Assembly (NCBI RefSeq): GCF_020382885.2
Contig: NC_058513.1
Span: 14,905,641 to 14,969,640, forward strand
Direction of reading: 5' to 3'
Length of the DNA stretch: 64,000 bases
Origin: Scatophagus argus
Lineage: Eukaryota > Chordata > Actinopteri > Scatophagidae
Part shown: positions 36,601 to 49,500 of the stretch, piece after piece
Position numbering within the stretch: position 1 is the first letter of the stretch
Layout: every line of letters starts with the position of its first letter
The notes under the pieces: generated by a model
Databases searched by the model: none
Told to the model about the DNA's origin: nothing
The model's input: only the letters and a program-made list of their open reading frames with translations
Program-made: the position numbers and the translations under genes

Positions 36601-37950
36601 AATGTCTGAATGAATAAAAGCTAGTGATGGCTTCAGATCGTTTTGTTTTGTTAATTTAGGTTAATTAAAGCATTCAACAATTCTCCATTTAAAAACAACC
36701 AAAAATAGATCTTCTTTTGGTTTTGGTTTTTTTTGCAAATCAATGTGGGATTTAGTGACCTCTAGTGGTGCGATGGCAGATTGCAACCAACTGAACATTT
36801 CTTGTCTCACCATCCACCATAGTGGCTGCAAAAATCGCCAAAAAACAAACAAACAAACAAACAAAAAAAACCCGCAAAAGCCTCCTTTTTTGTAGAGCCA
36901 GTGTTTGGTTTGTCCTTTCTGGGCTACTGTAGAAAGACGGACTGGGTTGAGGAGGACCTGCTCCCTTTGTAGGTGACGAAAGCAGATGATTTGACCTAAC
37001 ATGCACACTCATACCGATAGCGTTAGTGTTCCTCAAGGAATGAGAACATTTGATACCAAGCGAATACAAACTTGATGAAGAGATAAAAGAGATAATGTCA
37101 CATTATCTCCTGTCACAACAAGGCGATGATCTGTTTTTGTTTTGTTTTTTTTAATATATACTTTAACTTCCTTGGTTTCAGCACCAACTCCCTCTGTGAC
37201 ATGGCGTACAGGAGATTACGATCCAAGCCAGACTTCTCCGTCTGTCCAGACTCCTTTTGTTTGGCTCAGTGAAAATAATAAAACACATTACTCTCGCTGT
37301 TCGTCTCCTTGCTCTGCTGTTCTTCTTGTGGTCATGGTGGTATTTAGCGTGAGAGACGAGGGCTTGTACAGTCATTCTGCCGTAGCCTCAGGACAAGGAT
37401 GTACACTCACTCTCGCTCATACTTTGGGGTTTTGGATCGACGCTGGGGATTTCTGCATGTGCTTTCTTTTAGTTGTGGTCTGGGCCAACAGAAATCCCTG
37501 CTGGAAGCGGCTCTCTGAAGCATTACCTCCTCAGTGGTTCACTCCACTTTTCCTCTCCTACAGGTCTGTGGTATTACCTCCGGGGGCAGGATCGGCCTTG
37601 CCTCACTCTAATTGGCTCCCCTAATTTTGGTTACCGCTCGGTTCACCGTGACCTGGAGGCCCAGATTGCCATTGTAACTGAGAATGAGGAATTGCAGAGC
37701 CAGCTGCAGGAGGTCTGCCCTTTTTTTTTTTTTTTTTCCTTTGACCACAGCCAGAAATGATGATGATGATGATGATGAATGATTGTGTAACTCTTTACTG
37801 AATAGTACACACCTGTGTTTTAACTTCCAGGAGCAGGAGATGTTGTACCAGCGGTCCACTGAGGTGTCCAGCTCTACGTTTGAGCAGCCGGACCGCTACG
37901 TCCAGCTGTGGGTCAAGCTGGTCACGCCCTTCATCAAGAATTTCTTCTGA
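23214..37950 (+). CDS. pgs1: Phosphatidylglycerophosphate synthase 1 (10 exons)
   Basis: Mitochondrial CDP-diacylglycerol:glycerol-3-phosphate phosphatidyltransferase, the committed step toward phosphatidylglycerol and cardiolipin; phospholipase D superfamily. Exons: 23214-23329, 27996-28206, 29361-29438, 31656-31755, 31839-32028, 32919-33097, 34847-35046, 36223-36514, 37564-37712, 37831-37950. All are GT-AG, phases match, sum 1635 nt, 544 residues; human PGS1 is about 556. Familiar blocks appear in order: RRVVMASLYLGTG, LLDYTRGSRG, NSRTMLLPLL, the first HKD-type motif HIKAYLFD (His218, Lys220, Asp225), NLSDSYFTNRQDRY, SGYFNLTQAYM, ASPEVNGFFGAKGVAGA, the second motif FHAK (His453, Lys455) and LTLIGSPNFGYRS, ending VTPFIKNFF. 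The N terminus is basic (MAAPMSWRRL), fitting mitochondrial import. The segment encoded by exon 7 includes an acidic stretch (SEDSEDEGMSEGEEDTW). Intron 4 is only 83 bp. Confidence 0.97.
24487..24841 (+). pseudogene. Tc1/mariner transposase remnant in pgs1 intron 1
   Basis: The translated segment around 24541-24840 keeps the C-terminal half of a fish Tc1-like transposase: NFVATVCEKPFLFQHD, a degraded H-box region, WSAQSCELSPIQHLCDELE in place of the usual W-AQSPDLNPIEHLWDELE, and VKSLPRRGDEAV. It ends with tactttttggccatg, like the known 3' end of such elements. The catalytic N-terminal half and the inverted repeats are missing, and conserved residues are changed, so it is a dead fragment. 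It lies in the sense orientation of pgs1. Confidence 0.85.
33371..33411. repeat. (CA)n microsatellite in pgs1 intron 6
   Basis: About 20 CA units. Confidence 0.95.
33578..33616. repeat. (CA)n microsatellite in pgs1 intron 6
   Basis: About 18 CA units preceded by CGCG, about 170 bp after the previous array and in the same orientation. Confidence 0.95.
36751..36995. repeat. Dispersed teleost repeat in pgs1 intron 8
   Basis: From TGACCTCTAGTGGTGC through GCCAGTGTTTGGTTTGTCC and TTCTGGGCTACTGTAG to GAGGACCTGCTCCC, this matches phrases I recall from a common interspersed repeat of teleosts. It is interrupted by (AAAC)n at about 36841-36870. The class is not known to me, and no target duplication was identified. 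Confidence 0.6.
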
Positions 37951-39542
37951 GATGGTAACACGCACAAGAGAAAACAGTGATGCTTATAATCTGAAAATGC
38001 TGAATATCTGCCAATAATCAGCCTGTAAAACCATCCAAGACCCAAAGATATTCAGATCACAGTTGTGTTTAACAAAAGACAGCAACTCGTCACATTCGAG
38101 ATTCTGGAAGCCGTAAATGTTTGACGTTTTTGCTTTGAAAATGATCAAAATCATTTTCTCTGCTATGAGAACAAAGAGTCAAATCAAATTTCTCTTAACG
38201 TTATTGTGACCAATAAAACCGAAGGCCAAACCATAAAACTAAGACCCAAGTTGTAACACAGCAGAATTTTTTTTTAAAACATGTTTTTCTGTTGTTTCCC
38301 CTTTTTTTAAATCCAGAGTTTGTGTGTGATTTTTGCCTAGTAGACAAAATACAACTCTGAACATACTGTGCTGAAACACACACACACACACACACACAGA
38401 CACAGTAAAACGGGCTGTGGCTTCTTAGAAATGCCTGCAGTCATCGTGGCGAGTCCCAAATCGCAGGTCCCGTCCTCGCCTTCCCAGCAGCCCAAATCAG
38501 CAGAGTGAGAGCGGGGACAGCATGTCGGCTGATTCACTCCTGTCAAGAAGTGAGTCAGCGCGGTGTTATGGCGATGATCTGACACTGTGGTGTGTGTTAC
38601 CGGGAGTCCTGTCAGGACTTGGCGAGGTGGAGTCAGAGGACTCGTCAACCCTGAAAACGGGGTCAGTGGTGAAGATTTCAGATTCCAAAGGTTTTTGTTG
38701 GGTTTTTTTTTTGTGTGTGTGTGTGAAAATGTTTAAAAATAGGGGAGAGTGCAGGGAAGCTACACATTCAGAAGAGAGAATATGTTAAACTCAAGTTAGC
38801 CAGAGAAACCTGCTGAGATCACAGCACGAGATTGAGGGAAAGACACTCAGACTGTTTTTTTTTGTTTGATTCTCAGAAGAGGAAATGTCACAGGCTTTAC
38901 GATGATGACGGTAACTGGGTGGTGTCTTATTGTATTATCGCTACCTGGACAGCAAGTCAAGGAAAGGAAAGAAAAAAAAAACTTGAGTGATCTGCTGCCA
39001 GAAGGAAAAGGTCGTAAATAGATCACCTTTCAGCACTTACAGTATGCTTCAAAAATATGCACTCAGATGATGTGAAACCGCCTCTCAGACAACGATGTGA
39101 CCGGGAGGACTGTCAGGCCTATTGTTTGAAAATGCTGAAAAGACTTGACGAAATCCTCGGGTTACTGGCACAATGACGCAAAGAGAGAAGCAGCTGCGTT
39201 CGGCGGATTTAGACGAGAACAGGAAAGACTCTTCAGTGTCAGGATGGTCTTTAATCGCTTTAACCTGCTGCAGTCTGTCCAAACAAACAGCTTCCTGTCC
39301 GCGAGCACGGTGGATTTCATTTAAGGCTCATTTCTGATTAGTGTTTAATTTTATTCCACATAGCAAAACGTTCACTATTGGATTCTTGTGTATCGACTAC
39401 TTTAAAATGCAGATTCACAAAACCAAACAAATTTCTTTTGGCCATTTTATTCCACAGTTATTTTGCATTTGTGTGACAATTTATGCAGTATTTTTCATGT
39501 TTTTCTGCTTTTTTACCAGCACAGTAAGAGAAGCAAAAACAG

Positions 39543-39545
<3 letters not shown>

Positions 39546-39577
<32 letters not shown>
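39546..39577. repeat. (AT)n microsatellite
   Basis: About 15 AT units in the pgs1 3' flank. Confidence 0.95.
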
Positions 39578-39582
<5 letters not shown>

Positions 39583-40392
39583 AAACCACCTGCAGCTGCC
39601 TGCATGTCGTTTACAGAGCAGTTTGTGTGTAATCTGTGTACTTTACCCCTTACCTCTTTATTTCTTCTCTTTTTTTTTTGCCTGAGAGCGGAAAAAACAA
39701 AAGGCAGCCTTCCCAACAATAGCCTTACACCGTCCTTATCAGCAGGGCAGCACAGGTCTATTGTTAGAAACTCGTGACAACAGGTTGGAGCCTCTCCAGG
39801 CTCCCCTCACCTTCACGTTGACCTCACCTCAGTGTTACAGCATGATGATCCTGATGGCCCCTGGTTTGGGACAGGCCTGCCTGCCCTCTAGTGGTGAAAC
39901 TGGGACTTCCCATTGCGGTTTCACGCGGCTAACTGGCCCTTTTTAGATCCATCAACAGCAGTAAACGTCTGTATATTTCTACGTATATTGTATATTTTAT
40001 ATGTACAAGTGAAGGATAAAGGGAACATCCTGCACTTGTACTTGCGTGCCCCTTGAAGTTAATTTGTGACATTGGGCTGTAGAAATAAAACTGACATGAC
40101 GGTTTTCCGAGACACAAACTGACACTGAACAGGACTCCGAGCATATCTTTCAGCCTTCGCATCAAGTCCTTCCTGATAGTAATGGACCAGACGTTTTAGG
40201 ACACGGAGACTCCATAAATTACTGAACATGTTTCTGTTGGGTTTGTGTTTTGAACAGGAGGCAGGCGGGCAGCTGTTTTCCCGGGTCCTGAGGCTGGTGG
40301 TCTCGGTGGTGGTCGGTATGCTCCTGTGGACGGGACAGTCGGACACACTCGAGGACATTGGGAGTCACACACCAGTGTGTCCCAGGAAGTGA

Positions 40393-40404
<12 letters not shown>

Positions 40405-40450
<46 letters not shown>
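40405..40450. repeat. (CA)n microsatellite
   Basis: About 23 CA units preceded by a short TC run. Confidence 0.95.
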
Positions 40451-40452
<2 letters not shown>

Positions 40453-43400
40453 AGCAGATGGATGTGGTGCATTCAGGGACTCTCTTTATTTTTTTTTTAT
40501 TTAAACCCCAGATGCTGTGGTTTATCTGTATTTCTGTTCCTCTGTTGGATTATTGTTATATTAACACTCAGCGTCATCGCACTGTGGATTTCTGGTTTCT
40601 TAGCATCACAAACAACAAGCATTTCAAAAGACCACTTGTACTACAGCGCATACATCTCTGCAGGCGTGTGTTGCATGCATAGCAATAGACTTCATCAGTG
40701 AACGTCTCTGATGTAATGAAGACTGTGATGGTGAACAGACGGGTGTGGTGAAGAATTGCGATCCCTCGAGGAGCCTTAATGAGTTTTTATGAGTTCTTGC
40801 AGTGAGTTTACAGCTCTGTCTACAGCAGTCATTGAAGCTAACTGTACAGTGTCTTCGTGCTATTATATTTGTAAATTAAAAGGCGACGTGGCGAGTTTTT
40901 AAAAAGACTTAAAATGTGTGACCTTTTTTGTTTTGGAGCAGAGGGTGATTTTTACCCCTGGTGTCACAGCAACACGTGAAGACAATATTTTATTTTGAAA
41001 ATAAAAGGATAGCTCAATTGTTTTGATGTCACGCTAAAAGAAAAAAAACACAATCAATGCCAACAGGCAGCTGTTTTCAGTAAAAAGCCGTTGTACCTAG
41101 CAGGTAGAGACCAGAGTGGGAAGGCTTCTGAGAATGACGAGGTTATAGTCTGCTGATACCGAGAAATATTTATGAAACACAAGTAAGTTTTATTGAACCT
41201 GCAGTTATGTATTTTATGACTACTTCAGGGTCATGGAAAGATGGTGACGTCACCTTATGAGGTGGATACGGAAAACGCAGTTCTTATTTACACATCTGGC
41301 AGTTACGGAGCAAAACCCTCATTCGTTTGGAATCATGTTTCTGTCCACCAGGTGAATGGGAGTCCAGTCTGCACTCTCTTCCAGCTCTGTTTTTGGTCTC
41401 CACCAACTCCTGAGGCAAGTATGTGATTCTTTAGCTACCTACTGCTCCACTTTGTTAACCAGCTGTTTGCTAACTGAGTCTGTCTGCTGGTTGGCGCTCA
41501 GCAGGGGGTGTACAGTGAGCTGATACCTTCAGCCTGCTGACTTTCTAGGGAATTATATTCATGCCACATTTCTGAGCTCGCAAAGGGAAATTTTTGGCGC
41601 ACAAAAATACATTTTGCAAGCACACAAAAAGTATCTACCTCCTGCTGCTCGCAGTGCAACTTTCCCTCGGTCTGGAAGATAATTTTTGAGCACAGAATCA
41701 ATTTTTGTCAGCTCAACCATACGTTTTGTGCACACAATTTTAATTCTTCCTCAAAATACAAGTTGTGTGCTTGCAAAATGTATTTTTGCATGGTCAGAAA
41801 TGTGTCACGAATGTAATTCCGTAAATTTCGCCCAGGTTCCTCCGCAGTTCATACTGTTTGGCTGTTAAAACCACACGTTTCTTTGCAGGACACGGAATCT
41901 CCCCACTCAGCCCTGTTGCTAAATCTTTAATCTCCTTATTGAAGTAACAAGTTAAAACCGTCAAGACAAAAGCGTGACTGCTACTCCAAACATGGCATGA
42001 CCAGATAAGAGGAGCAGGAAATACTGTGTGGGGAAAATGCTGATGGTGTGCTACTATTCAACGCTCGAGTTGTTGCAGCTGCAGGGTTAAGCTAGAAGAG
42101 CACCTCAATGTCATATTATTTTTATTTGTGTGTCAGTATTTCAAGTCTTAAGATGTTCTTCTTAATTCAAACAACCTCAGTCTGGTCTGACAAACATGTC
42201 TTCATCACAAGGTCGACTGACAAGATGTTTCTCAAGCTTGAAAGTTGTTATGTCAAACTGTTTTCAAGGACAAGAATGAACCTTCAAGCTTGACCCAAAT
42301 CCAGATTTGTTTTCTAGAACAAGTCTGGTGAGAGACGATGAGGGCAGAAACTAATACCTCACAAAACTATAACATTTTCAACTGATACTTAGTTATTTCA
42401 CTTTTTTTTGTCTAAATTATCAAAGTAATAATTTCCCAACTCTGATTTACCTACTTCACTTTAGTTAAATGAACAGAAAAAAACCCAAATTTAATACTGA
42501 TTTGCAAACTTTTAATGAGACAAAACAGAAAACAATAAATTACAAGAAATGTGGATAAATAAATATTTAGCTGTTTATGCATTACCTTCATTTCCATTAA
42601 CAGTGCTTTGACGAAAGACCAACAGCAATAAGGAAACAGGCTGGGAAACAAAAAAAAAAGAATTTTTATGGAAAATCAGACTTAAATATGAAGTCCAGCA
42701 TCCCAGACAAGATCAGTCCTGCACTTGATTTGTTTTCCAGTGGACATTAAGCGCTTTAGTAGAGGTCTGGAAAACAGACCTCAACCAATCAAAGAAGAGA
42801 CTGTTTGTAAACTAACTAAAAGTGTTTTAGACTCTCCTTAAACCTGCAATGTGGAACTTTGTCTCCCCCCTCTGGCAGCGAGAGTCATTACATTAGCACT
42901 GCCAACTGCTGTGCTGTTGATGCCATAGACTCAACCGCTCCATCACTACGGTTGCTATCGGCGATCTTTGCTGGTTGACACACACATGACTACTGGTGTG
43001 CCAGCACAACAGACTCCAGATTTAAAAACTCCAGCATACGGCCAAACTCAGAGCGATTTATGTAACGGTTGATCATTTATGCGTAAAAGGCCCACTTTGC
43101 CGTTTTAAATTTATGTTAATCACAATAATGTAAGACGTGATTCATTCATCGGCTGTAATACAGACAGTGAGTCTGAAGTGAATCAGACATATTTTAAGAG
43201 GAGTGGGAGGCTGAACCAGCACAGCATCATCACAGGAGGGCAGTGTTCAAAAGGAGATGTTTGACTATTTAAAAAAAGAGCTCTGCGAGTGAATCATTTC
43301 ATCTCTAGATGGGAAATTAAGTTTTCAACGTAAGGTCAAACCTGCAGGGAACAGGTTGTCAGTACTGATGACGACAAAGGACGAGCTTCTTTAAAAGCTT

Positions 43401-43502
43401 GAATCCTCTGTGGTAGGTCCAGGAGTCACTGCAGCAGCAGGTTCAGGTTCACGTCCAGTCTGATGCTGTATCAAGTCAAAGCTTGTTTCAAAGTTCAATC
43501 CT

Positions 43503-46500
43503 CTAAAGCCCCTTCAGAGATGAGACCTTCTTCTTCCGAGAAGCCAGCATCTCGTAGAATGGGTCTTTACTGATGGCAGCTCTGCAGGTGGAAGATGAAG
43601 GAGGGTTAGATAATAAGACTTCCAGGAAATCATCATCATCATCATCATCACATTGATCATCTTCAGGGGGCAGAGACTTTTAATGTGGCTCACTTGATGC
43701 TGTTGATCCATTCGTCCTTCTCCTCTGCGGTGGGGGCGGAGATTCTGTAAAAAGTGTGGTTTCCCTCGACGACGCGGCCGTCGGCCTCAGTCTTGCAGGC
43801 TTTGATCACCTGATCTTTGTGGTCCGGGATGAAGAGCTCAAAGCAGTTCTGGGAGACAGCAGAACAAACAAAATGAGTCAGGAATTTATGTCAAACTGGA
43901 AACATTAGAAAAATGCAAAAAAATCCAAATGAGTTTCTGCGCTTTGTGTTTGGAGAAAATGTAAAGATTTCCTGATGACAGAAGGTCAACATCTCACTTG
44001 AAATGAATGTGGCATAGTTTAGGTATCATGAAAATACTATTTAATTTCCATTCTAACTTTCTACAGGTATTTACGCTGCCATTTTCTTTCTAAGATCAAG
44101 CAGTTTCTTACTATGGCTTCGGTTTTAGAAAATTTTGGATGTACTTATCAGAATCAGCCATTTCTAGCCCCGTTTTCTGACATAACACTAACACTAAGCT
44201 AAAGAGAGAAATACGAGAAGAAAGAGCTTACCGGCTTCTTGGAGTCGTCAACTTCTCTGATACTCAGATTCTCCAGTGGGATAATTCCCCTGGGTTCCTT
44301 ATCCTTGTAGTGAAAATAAAGTGCAGTGAGAGAGAAATTAGTTAAGTATTAATTAAGTATTTTAGCACATACCTCTTCTCTTATTCTGAAATATAGCCAA
44401 ACAGGAAACACTTACTGTCGTGTATTCAAAGTAGTAGAGGCAGTTATCTGTGAGAATAAACCAGCGTCTCTTCCAGGTCTTAACTCGTCCACCTGAGGAG
44501 ACATCACAGGTGAGCTATGACTTCAGTAAAGACAGAAGATACACTAGTTATTGGACTTTATACGACAACAGCGACACTCTGAAGCAACACCGATGGCACA
44601 AATCAGCAGGTTAAATGGGCCTGCTGATGGCAAAAGCTGAGGTTAAAACTTGTCCAGCAGTTAGAAACGGATGTGAAACAACTTTATTCTTTTCACATTG
44701 GGACGAAACAGCATACAGCGCAGGGTGAAATTAGACTGATTTGTTCTGAATCAAATAAGTGAAGCTGAATGCACACAGACAATGTGAATAAAAAATGCGG
44801 GGGAGGAGGAGGGGAGGGGAGGGACAGCAGCTCAGAAGCAAAGCAGAGCATTAAAGCTGGCGAGGGAGAGGTGAGTACATACCTCCTGATGTCATAACCC
44901 ATGGAACACAAACAAACAAGAAGAATGTCAACAAAGGAGTATTACAAACAATACTTCTCAATAAAAGTCTGTCCTGGTGCTATTACACATCCAGCCCACT
45001 AGAGGGACCTGCAGCTCACACAACAGAACTGACTAATACAGACTGAGTGATCAAATTGAAATAATCCAACTCGCACTGTGGCTGCACATACCGAGTTTCA
45101 GCAGCCAACCTTCCCTGTCGGGGTTGAAGAAGGTGTGTGTGAGGTCGTTCCCATCGTCCTCTGGGATCTTAAAGGGTTCATTTTTGATGCTGTCGTACAG
45201 GTTCTACAGATACGACGAGACAGAGAATAAGTGGGCTGCATATGAACATGAATATATGCAGGATATTTCCTGTTTAAAAAAGAAACAGCACAGAGTAAAG
45301 ACATTTGTATAAAATGTGAAATGTAAAATGTCAAGGCTGCCAACTCTTTCATAGTTCACGTCTCTCACCCGCAGCAGCTCCTCCGGCAGGTCTCCTCCGT
45401 CGTTGATGCCTCTGTTCATGGCTGTGAATCTCTGAACGGAGGGTTTGTCCTTCACGTTGGGGTTGTGTAGACTGGTGTTCAACATGATCACAGCGAACGA
45501 CAACACGTAACACGTATCTGTGAAACGAGACAAAGTGCGTGTGAGTGTGTACATCCTCAGGACTTCACCACCACAAAGGACCTTTGTGGGAAGGATTGTT
45601 TAAGCAGTGAGTGAAGTTCAATAAACTGTGACTGTTTTTTTTTTAAATTTCTGGCTGCCATGACACTGGTGTCTCCTCCTCTTCCCTGAACACATGTACG
45701 TACCTGTGCTCTGAAACACTCCTGGGTTACAGCGACAGTATCTCTGGGCGAACGCCTCCATCATGCGGTCGATCTTCTGAGCCTCGCCGGGCAGCCTGAA
45801 GCTCCACAGGAACTGCCTGAGAGCCTGAACCAGGTTCAGGTCTGTGAACTCGTGTAAATCCAGGAAGGCGTGCAGCACCTTGACGTTGAATTCATCTCTG
45901 CACGTCACACGCCATCCCACACAAACGCATACACCCACATTAGGGTGGGGATGGAGGGGGTAAACAGAACAAAGAACAAGATCAGGAACTGAATGTGGCC
46001 CTGTTCAGCTCATAATGACTTTTCAACACATCTCATCCAACAAGAGCTCATATTTATGCAGAGTAAATAAATAATAAATAAATAAATTATGGCTCAATTC
46101 CATTTAGCTGCTTCAGTTGTTCACGACCTGCAGTTTGGGGAAACGTCATAAGCATCACTTACCGCTCCCCGAGGTAGTCGCCAATAGCCGTCTTGTTAAG
46201 CCCTTCACCCTTGTAGAGAAACTTGGCGATGTCGTCACTGGTGTTCTTCAGGAGGGAGCTGTCGATCAAGAAGCGAATGCCCTGAGGGAGAACGTCAGAA
46301 CACACAACTCACATCACACGCTACAAATACAAACAGACTCAACATCACAATCAAAAGATCAGAAAGAAATGATTTTTTTAAAAATTAGTTTTCTCCATGA
46401 ATCAGTTAATCAAAACTAGATTTTCTCTTTCTGAATTAGTCACTGTGAACTGAGTATCCTCAGGTTTGGGGCTATTGGCAAGACAAAAGACGCTTCTCTG

Positions 46501-49500
46501 AAATCATTTGGTGTATAAAGCCTCAGAAAATAATAAAAATCTAAACAATGAGCAGATTGATCAACAGTGAACATACTTGCTAGTTACAGCCCTGCACTAA
46601 TCTGTTACATGAAGGAAGGAAGAGATCAACGTGGATTTATTCCCACCTTCTTGGGGTCCATGTTGAACTTCTTTCGGCCCATGGCCATCTGTTTATTCCT
46701 CTGCATACTTTTCCTAAAACCACATGCAAAAGAACAGAACTAAACACAAATCCAAAACATTCCTGTCTTAGCTTCTCAAACGTGAGCATTTGTTGCTTTT
46801 GTCTATATTATATCATTGCGCCCTTAGGGACACGTATCACATCCCACGACCTCCTTCAGCTGAAGAAGGCGAAGCGTTCAGTCTGGCTGGAAGCTCCCAG
46901 AACAGCTAAGCAAGTGGACCTTTTGGTAAGAATATTTACTGCCTAACATCCACGGGAAACAATGAAACAAATAAATGAACGTTACACCAAATATCTGATC
47001 TCTTCAGATTTTCCTCGTCATTTTCTGTCTTTCCCCATGAATGCACTTCCATTAAAACAAAGGCTGAGTGGACCACAGCTGCCCACACACAGGCACAGTA
47101 ACAGCTGTGAAGAGATACTTTACCTCTCTTCAGTCAGGCCCAGGTTTTCAATCTCATTGGTCACTTCTGCTATCTCATCCTTCAGTCTCTGAGAGCAGAC
47201 AGTGAGAGAGAGAGAGAGAGAGAGTGATGAAACAGAAAGGAGGAAACGGCATCATACATACACATGTGTTACTCTTATGATGTCTCACCCTTCACATAAA
47301 CCAATGGCAATGCTTGGATCTCAGCGACAGCACAATGCATTACACATGTTCATCTGTTCCAGATACATGTCAGTGACCAACACATCCAGACAAGCACTTC
47401 TTACTGAAGACCCGACCCAGAAAACCCCTAAAAGCGCAGACGTGATTCACTCCTCCTCAGACAGACTCATTCTTCCTCTCGGCAGGAGTTATGTGGAACA
47501 GCCGCCATTTGCAGAAAATCCTCTCTGGGAGCTGTAGCACCTGTTCTGGGGTCAATGCCGACCACCATAGCCCTGCTTCCCTCTCCCTGCTCCTCCTCTC
47601 CCCTGTGCTGACCCAGATTTATCAGCTCGCTGCCCCCTCCCACCCTGACTCCCTCCCAGGACCGTTTGAGAGGCACACTGGTGGGGAGGTGGGAAAACGC
47701 AGGATCAAAGACTTTGACTGGCTTAGCAGAGCTGCTTGTTCAGCTCAGAGGTTACGGCAAGAAAGAAGCAATGACAGAAACAGATGGAGAAACACTGAGG
47801 CCAGCAGAAAAGATAATGAAGTAAGATAAATATAGAAGAGAAAGAAGCAAGCGAGGCCGGTGTCTCAGATTAGAGCTATAATCATCTGCAGCTATCAGTG
47901 AGTGTGTGTACATGTGTAAAAACCAGGTAAACCAGGTAAATGGTTTCACGGTCACACCCCCTTACAAACGAACAGCGTCCTCTGTCTCCATTACTGGGAT
48001 ATTTCACAGCTCATTACCCATCACCCCAAAGGGGTAAGACAGGGTGGGGCTTAGGGGAGAGAAACGCCAAACGGGAGTCACCCTCTGTAATAAACTCCAT
48101 CAATCTCTTCGCGCAGCGTCGCTGCCCAGAGGCCACGTTTGTGTTTTTCTTTGTGTGTGTGTTTTGGACGCAGGATTTCGGTGGGATGGGGTTTGCTAAC
48201 ATTTCATCAAGTGTCAGCCCTTTCAAATGCCTGATTGAATCTTACTGGTTTGGTGACAAATGAGGAATACAAACGGTTTCCATCTCACTCAGCATCGTAC
48301 CAAAACCATGGAGAAGTGATCTCTTTAAAGGCTCATTCCAGTATTTTTATGTTCAGTACTTCACCTCAGAAACTGCATTGTTGTCAGGGTGGAAAACCTT
48401 GTGAAGCGGCCTTTATGGCATCACAAGGCCCTAAAACCCTAACCCTTAAGAAGAAGGACGGGTTTGAGTTTGTGTTAAAACAATACTCATATGCACATAT
48501 GTTTGTTGAAAAAGTTAACGGCCGATGCAGTCGTAAAGGCCATGAAGAGATCTGTTTGTAATGCATGACTCCAACGTGATGCGATGTGGAGGGCAAAACC
48601 CACAGTCGTCCTTTTGTGCAAAAACAAAGAATGCCGAAGCTCAGCTGAAGCTGTTAAAGTTACCTTTCTTTTGGTCTTAGTTTTCCTTGTTTTTGCAGTG
48701 TTTCTGTGCTGAGCTGCAGTGGAAATGATCATTTACTTTTCTAATTAATGTAAAACATCTAATGTTTTACATGTTTGGTGTTTAGGGCTATCTGTTATAT
48801 CACAAGTTTCTAAAGCGTATGCTGATGGAATCAAATTGCTCTACTAACAGTCCGAGATATTCACCTTATTATCAAATAAGACAAAGAAAAACAGAAAATC
48901 CTCTTCTGAAATAAGGGAATTTGGGCGATTTTTATTACTTAAATAATTAATCCATGAGTAAAATATTTCATGGTTGTTTTTTCCTGTCAGTCAGTCGTTA
49001 GCTGAAACACATTTTATTTAAAATGTTCTGGCTATTTTATTCAAACTTTAACATTTATTCATCCAGAATTTTTGCAAAACAAATGTACCAGATAAAGAGC
49101 TCACAGAGACAGCACTGCTAATGTATTTAAGGGGGGGGGCTGAGGTGGGGGTGAACCTGTTCCCCCCCGGGGCAGAGACAGCTAGAGGACACACGCATAT
49201 ACATGAGGTCCACCCCCACGAACACGTGCACCCCACACAAAGACCATCATCTATCGTGAACACATACAGTAACGCTCCGGCGCTCATATGCCTGTGCCCC
49301 CCAGCCTCCCCCCAGCCTCCACCCACACATATCTACACACACACACACACCTCCCTCGGTACACTGGTCTAGACATGGGCATACAAAATCTACTCAAGGA
49401 CGCAGAGAGAAGAATGAGCAACCTGAACAATGTGATGTCGAGACAAAGAGAACACAGAAGTAAACAACACACTTCAAATGGTTTTTAGGACAGGTCAACT

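Larger units (their letters stand above)
37951..43502. other. Spacer between converging pgs1 and cyth1
   Basis: Contains the two 3' UTRs and no recognised coding exon. AATAAA at 38212-38217, about 260 bp past the pgs1 stop, and a second AATAAA near 40084 are plausible pgs1 polyadenylation signals. For cyth1, TTTATT at 42121-42126, which is AATAAA on the minus strand, is one candidate. Human DNAH17, which lies at this position, is not present. Segments near 41240-41560 and 42840-43030 resemble dispersed fish repeats from memory, but only weakly. Confidence 0.6.
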
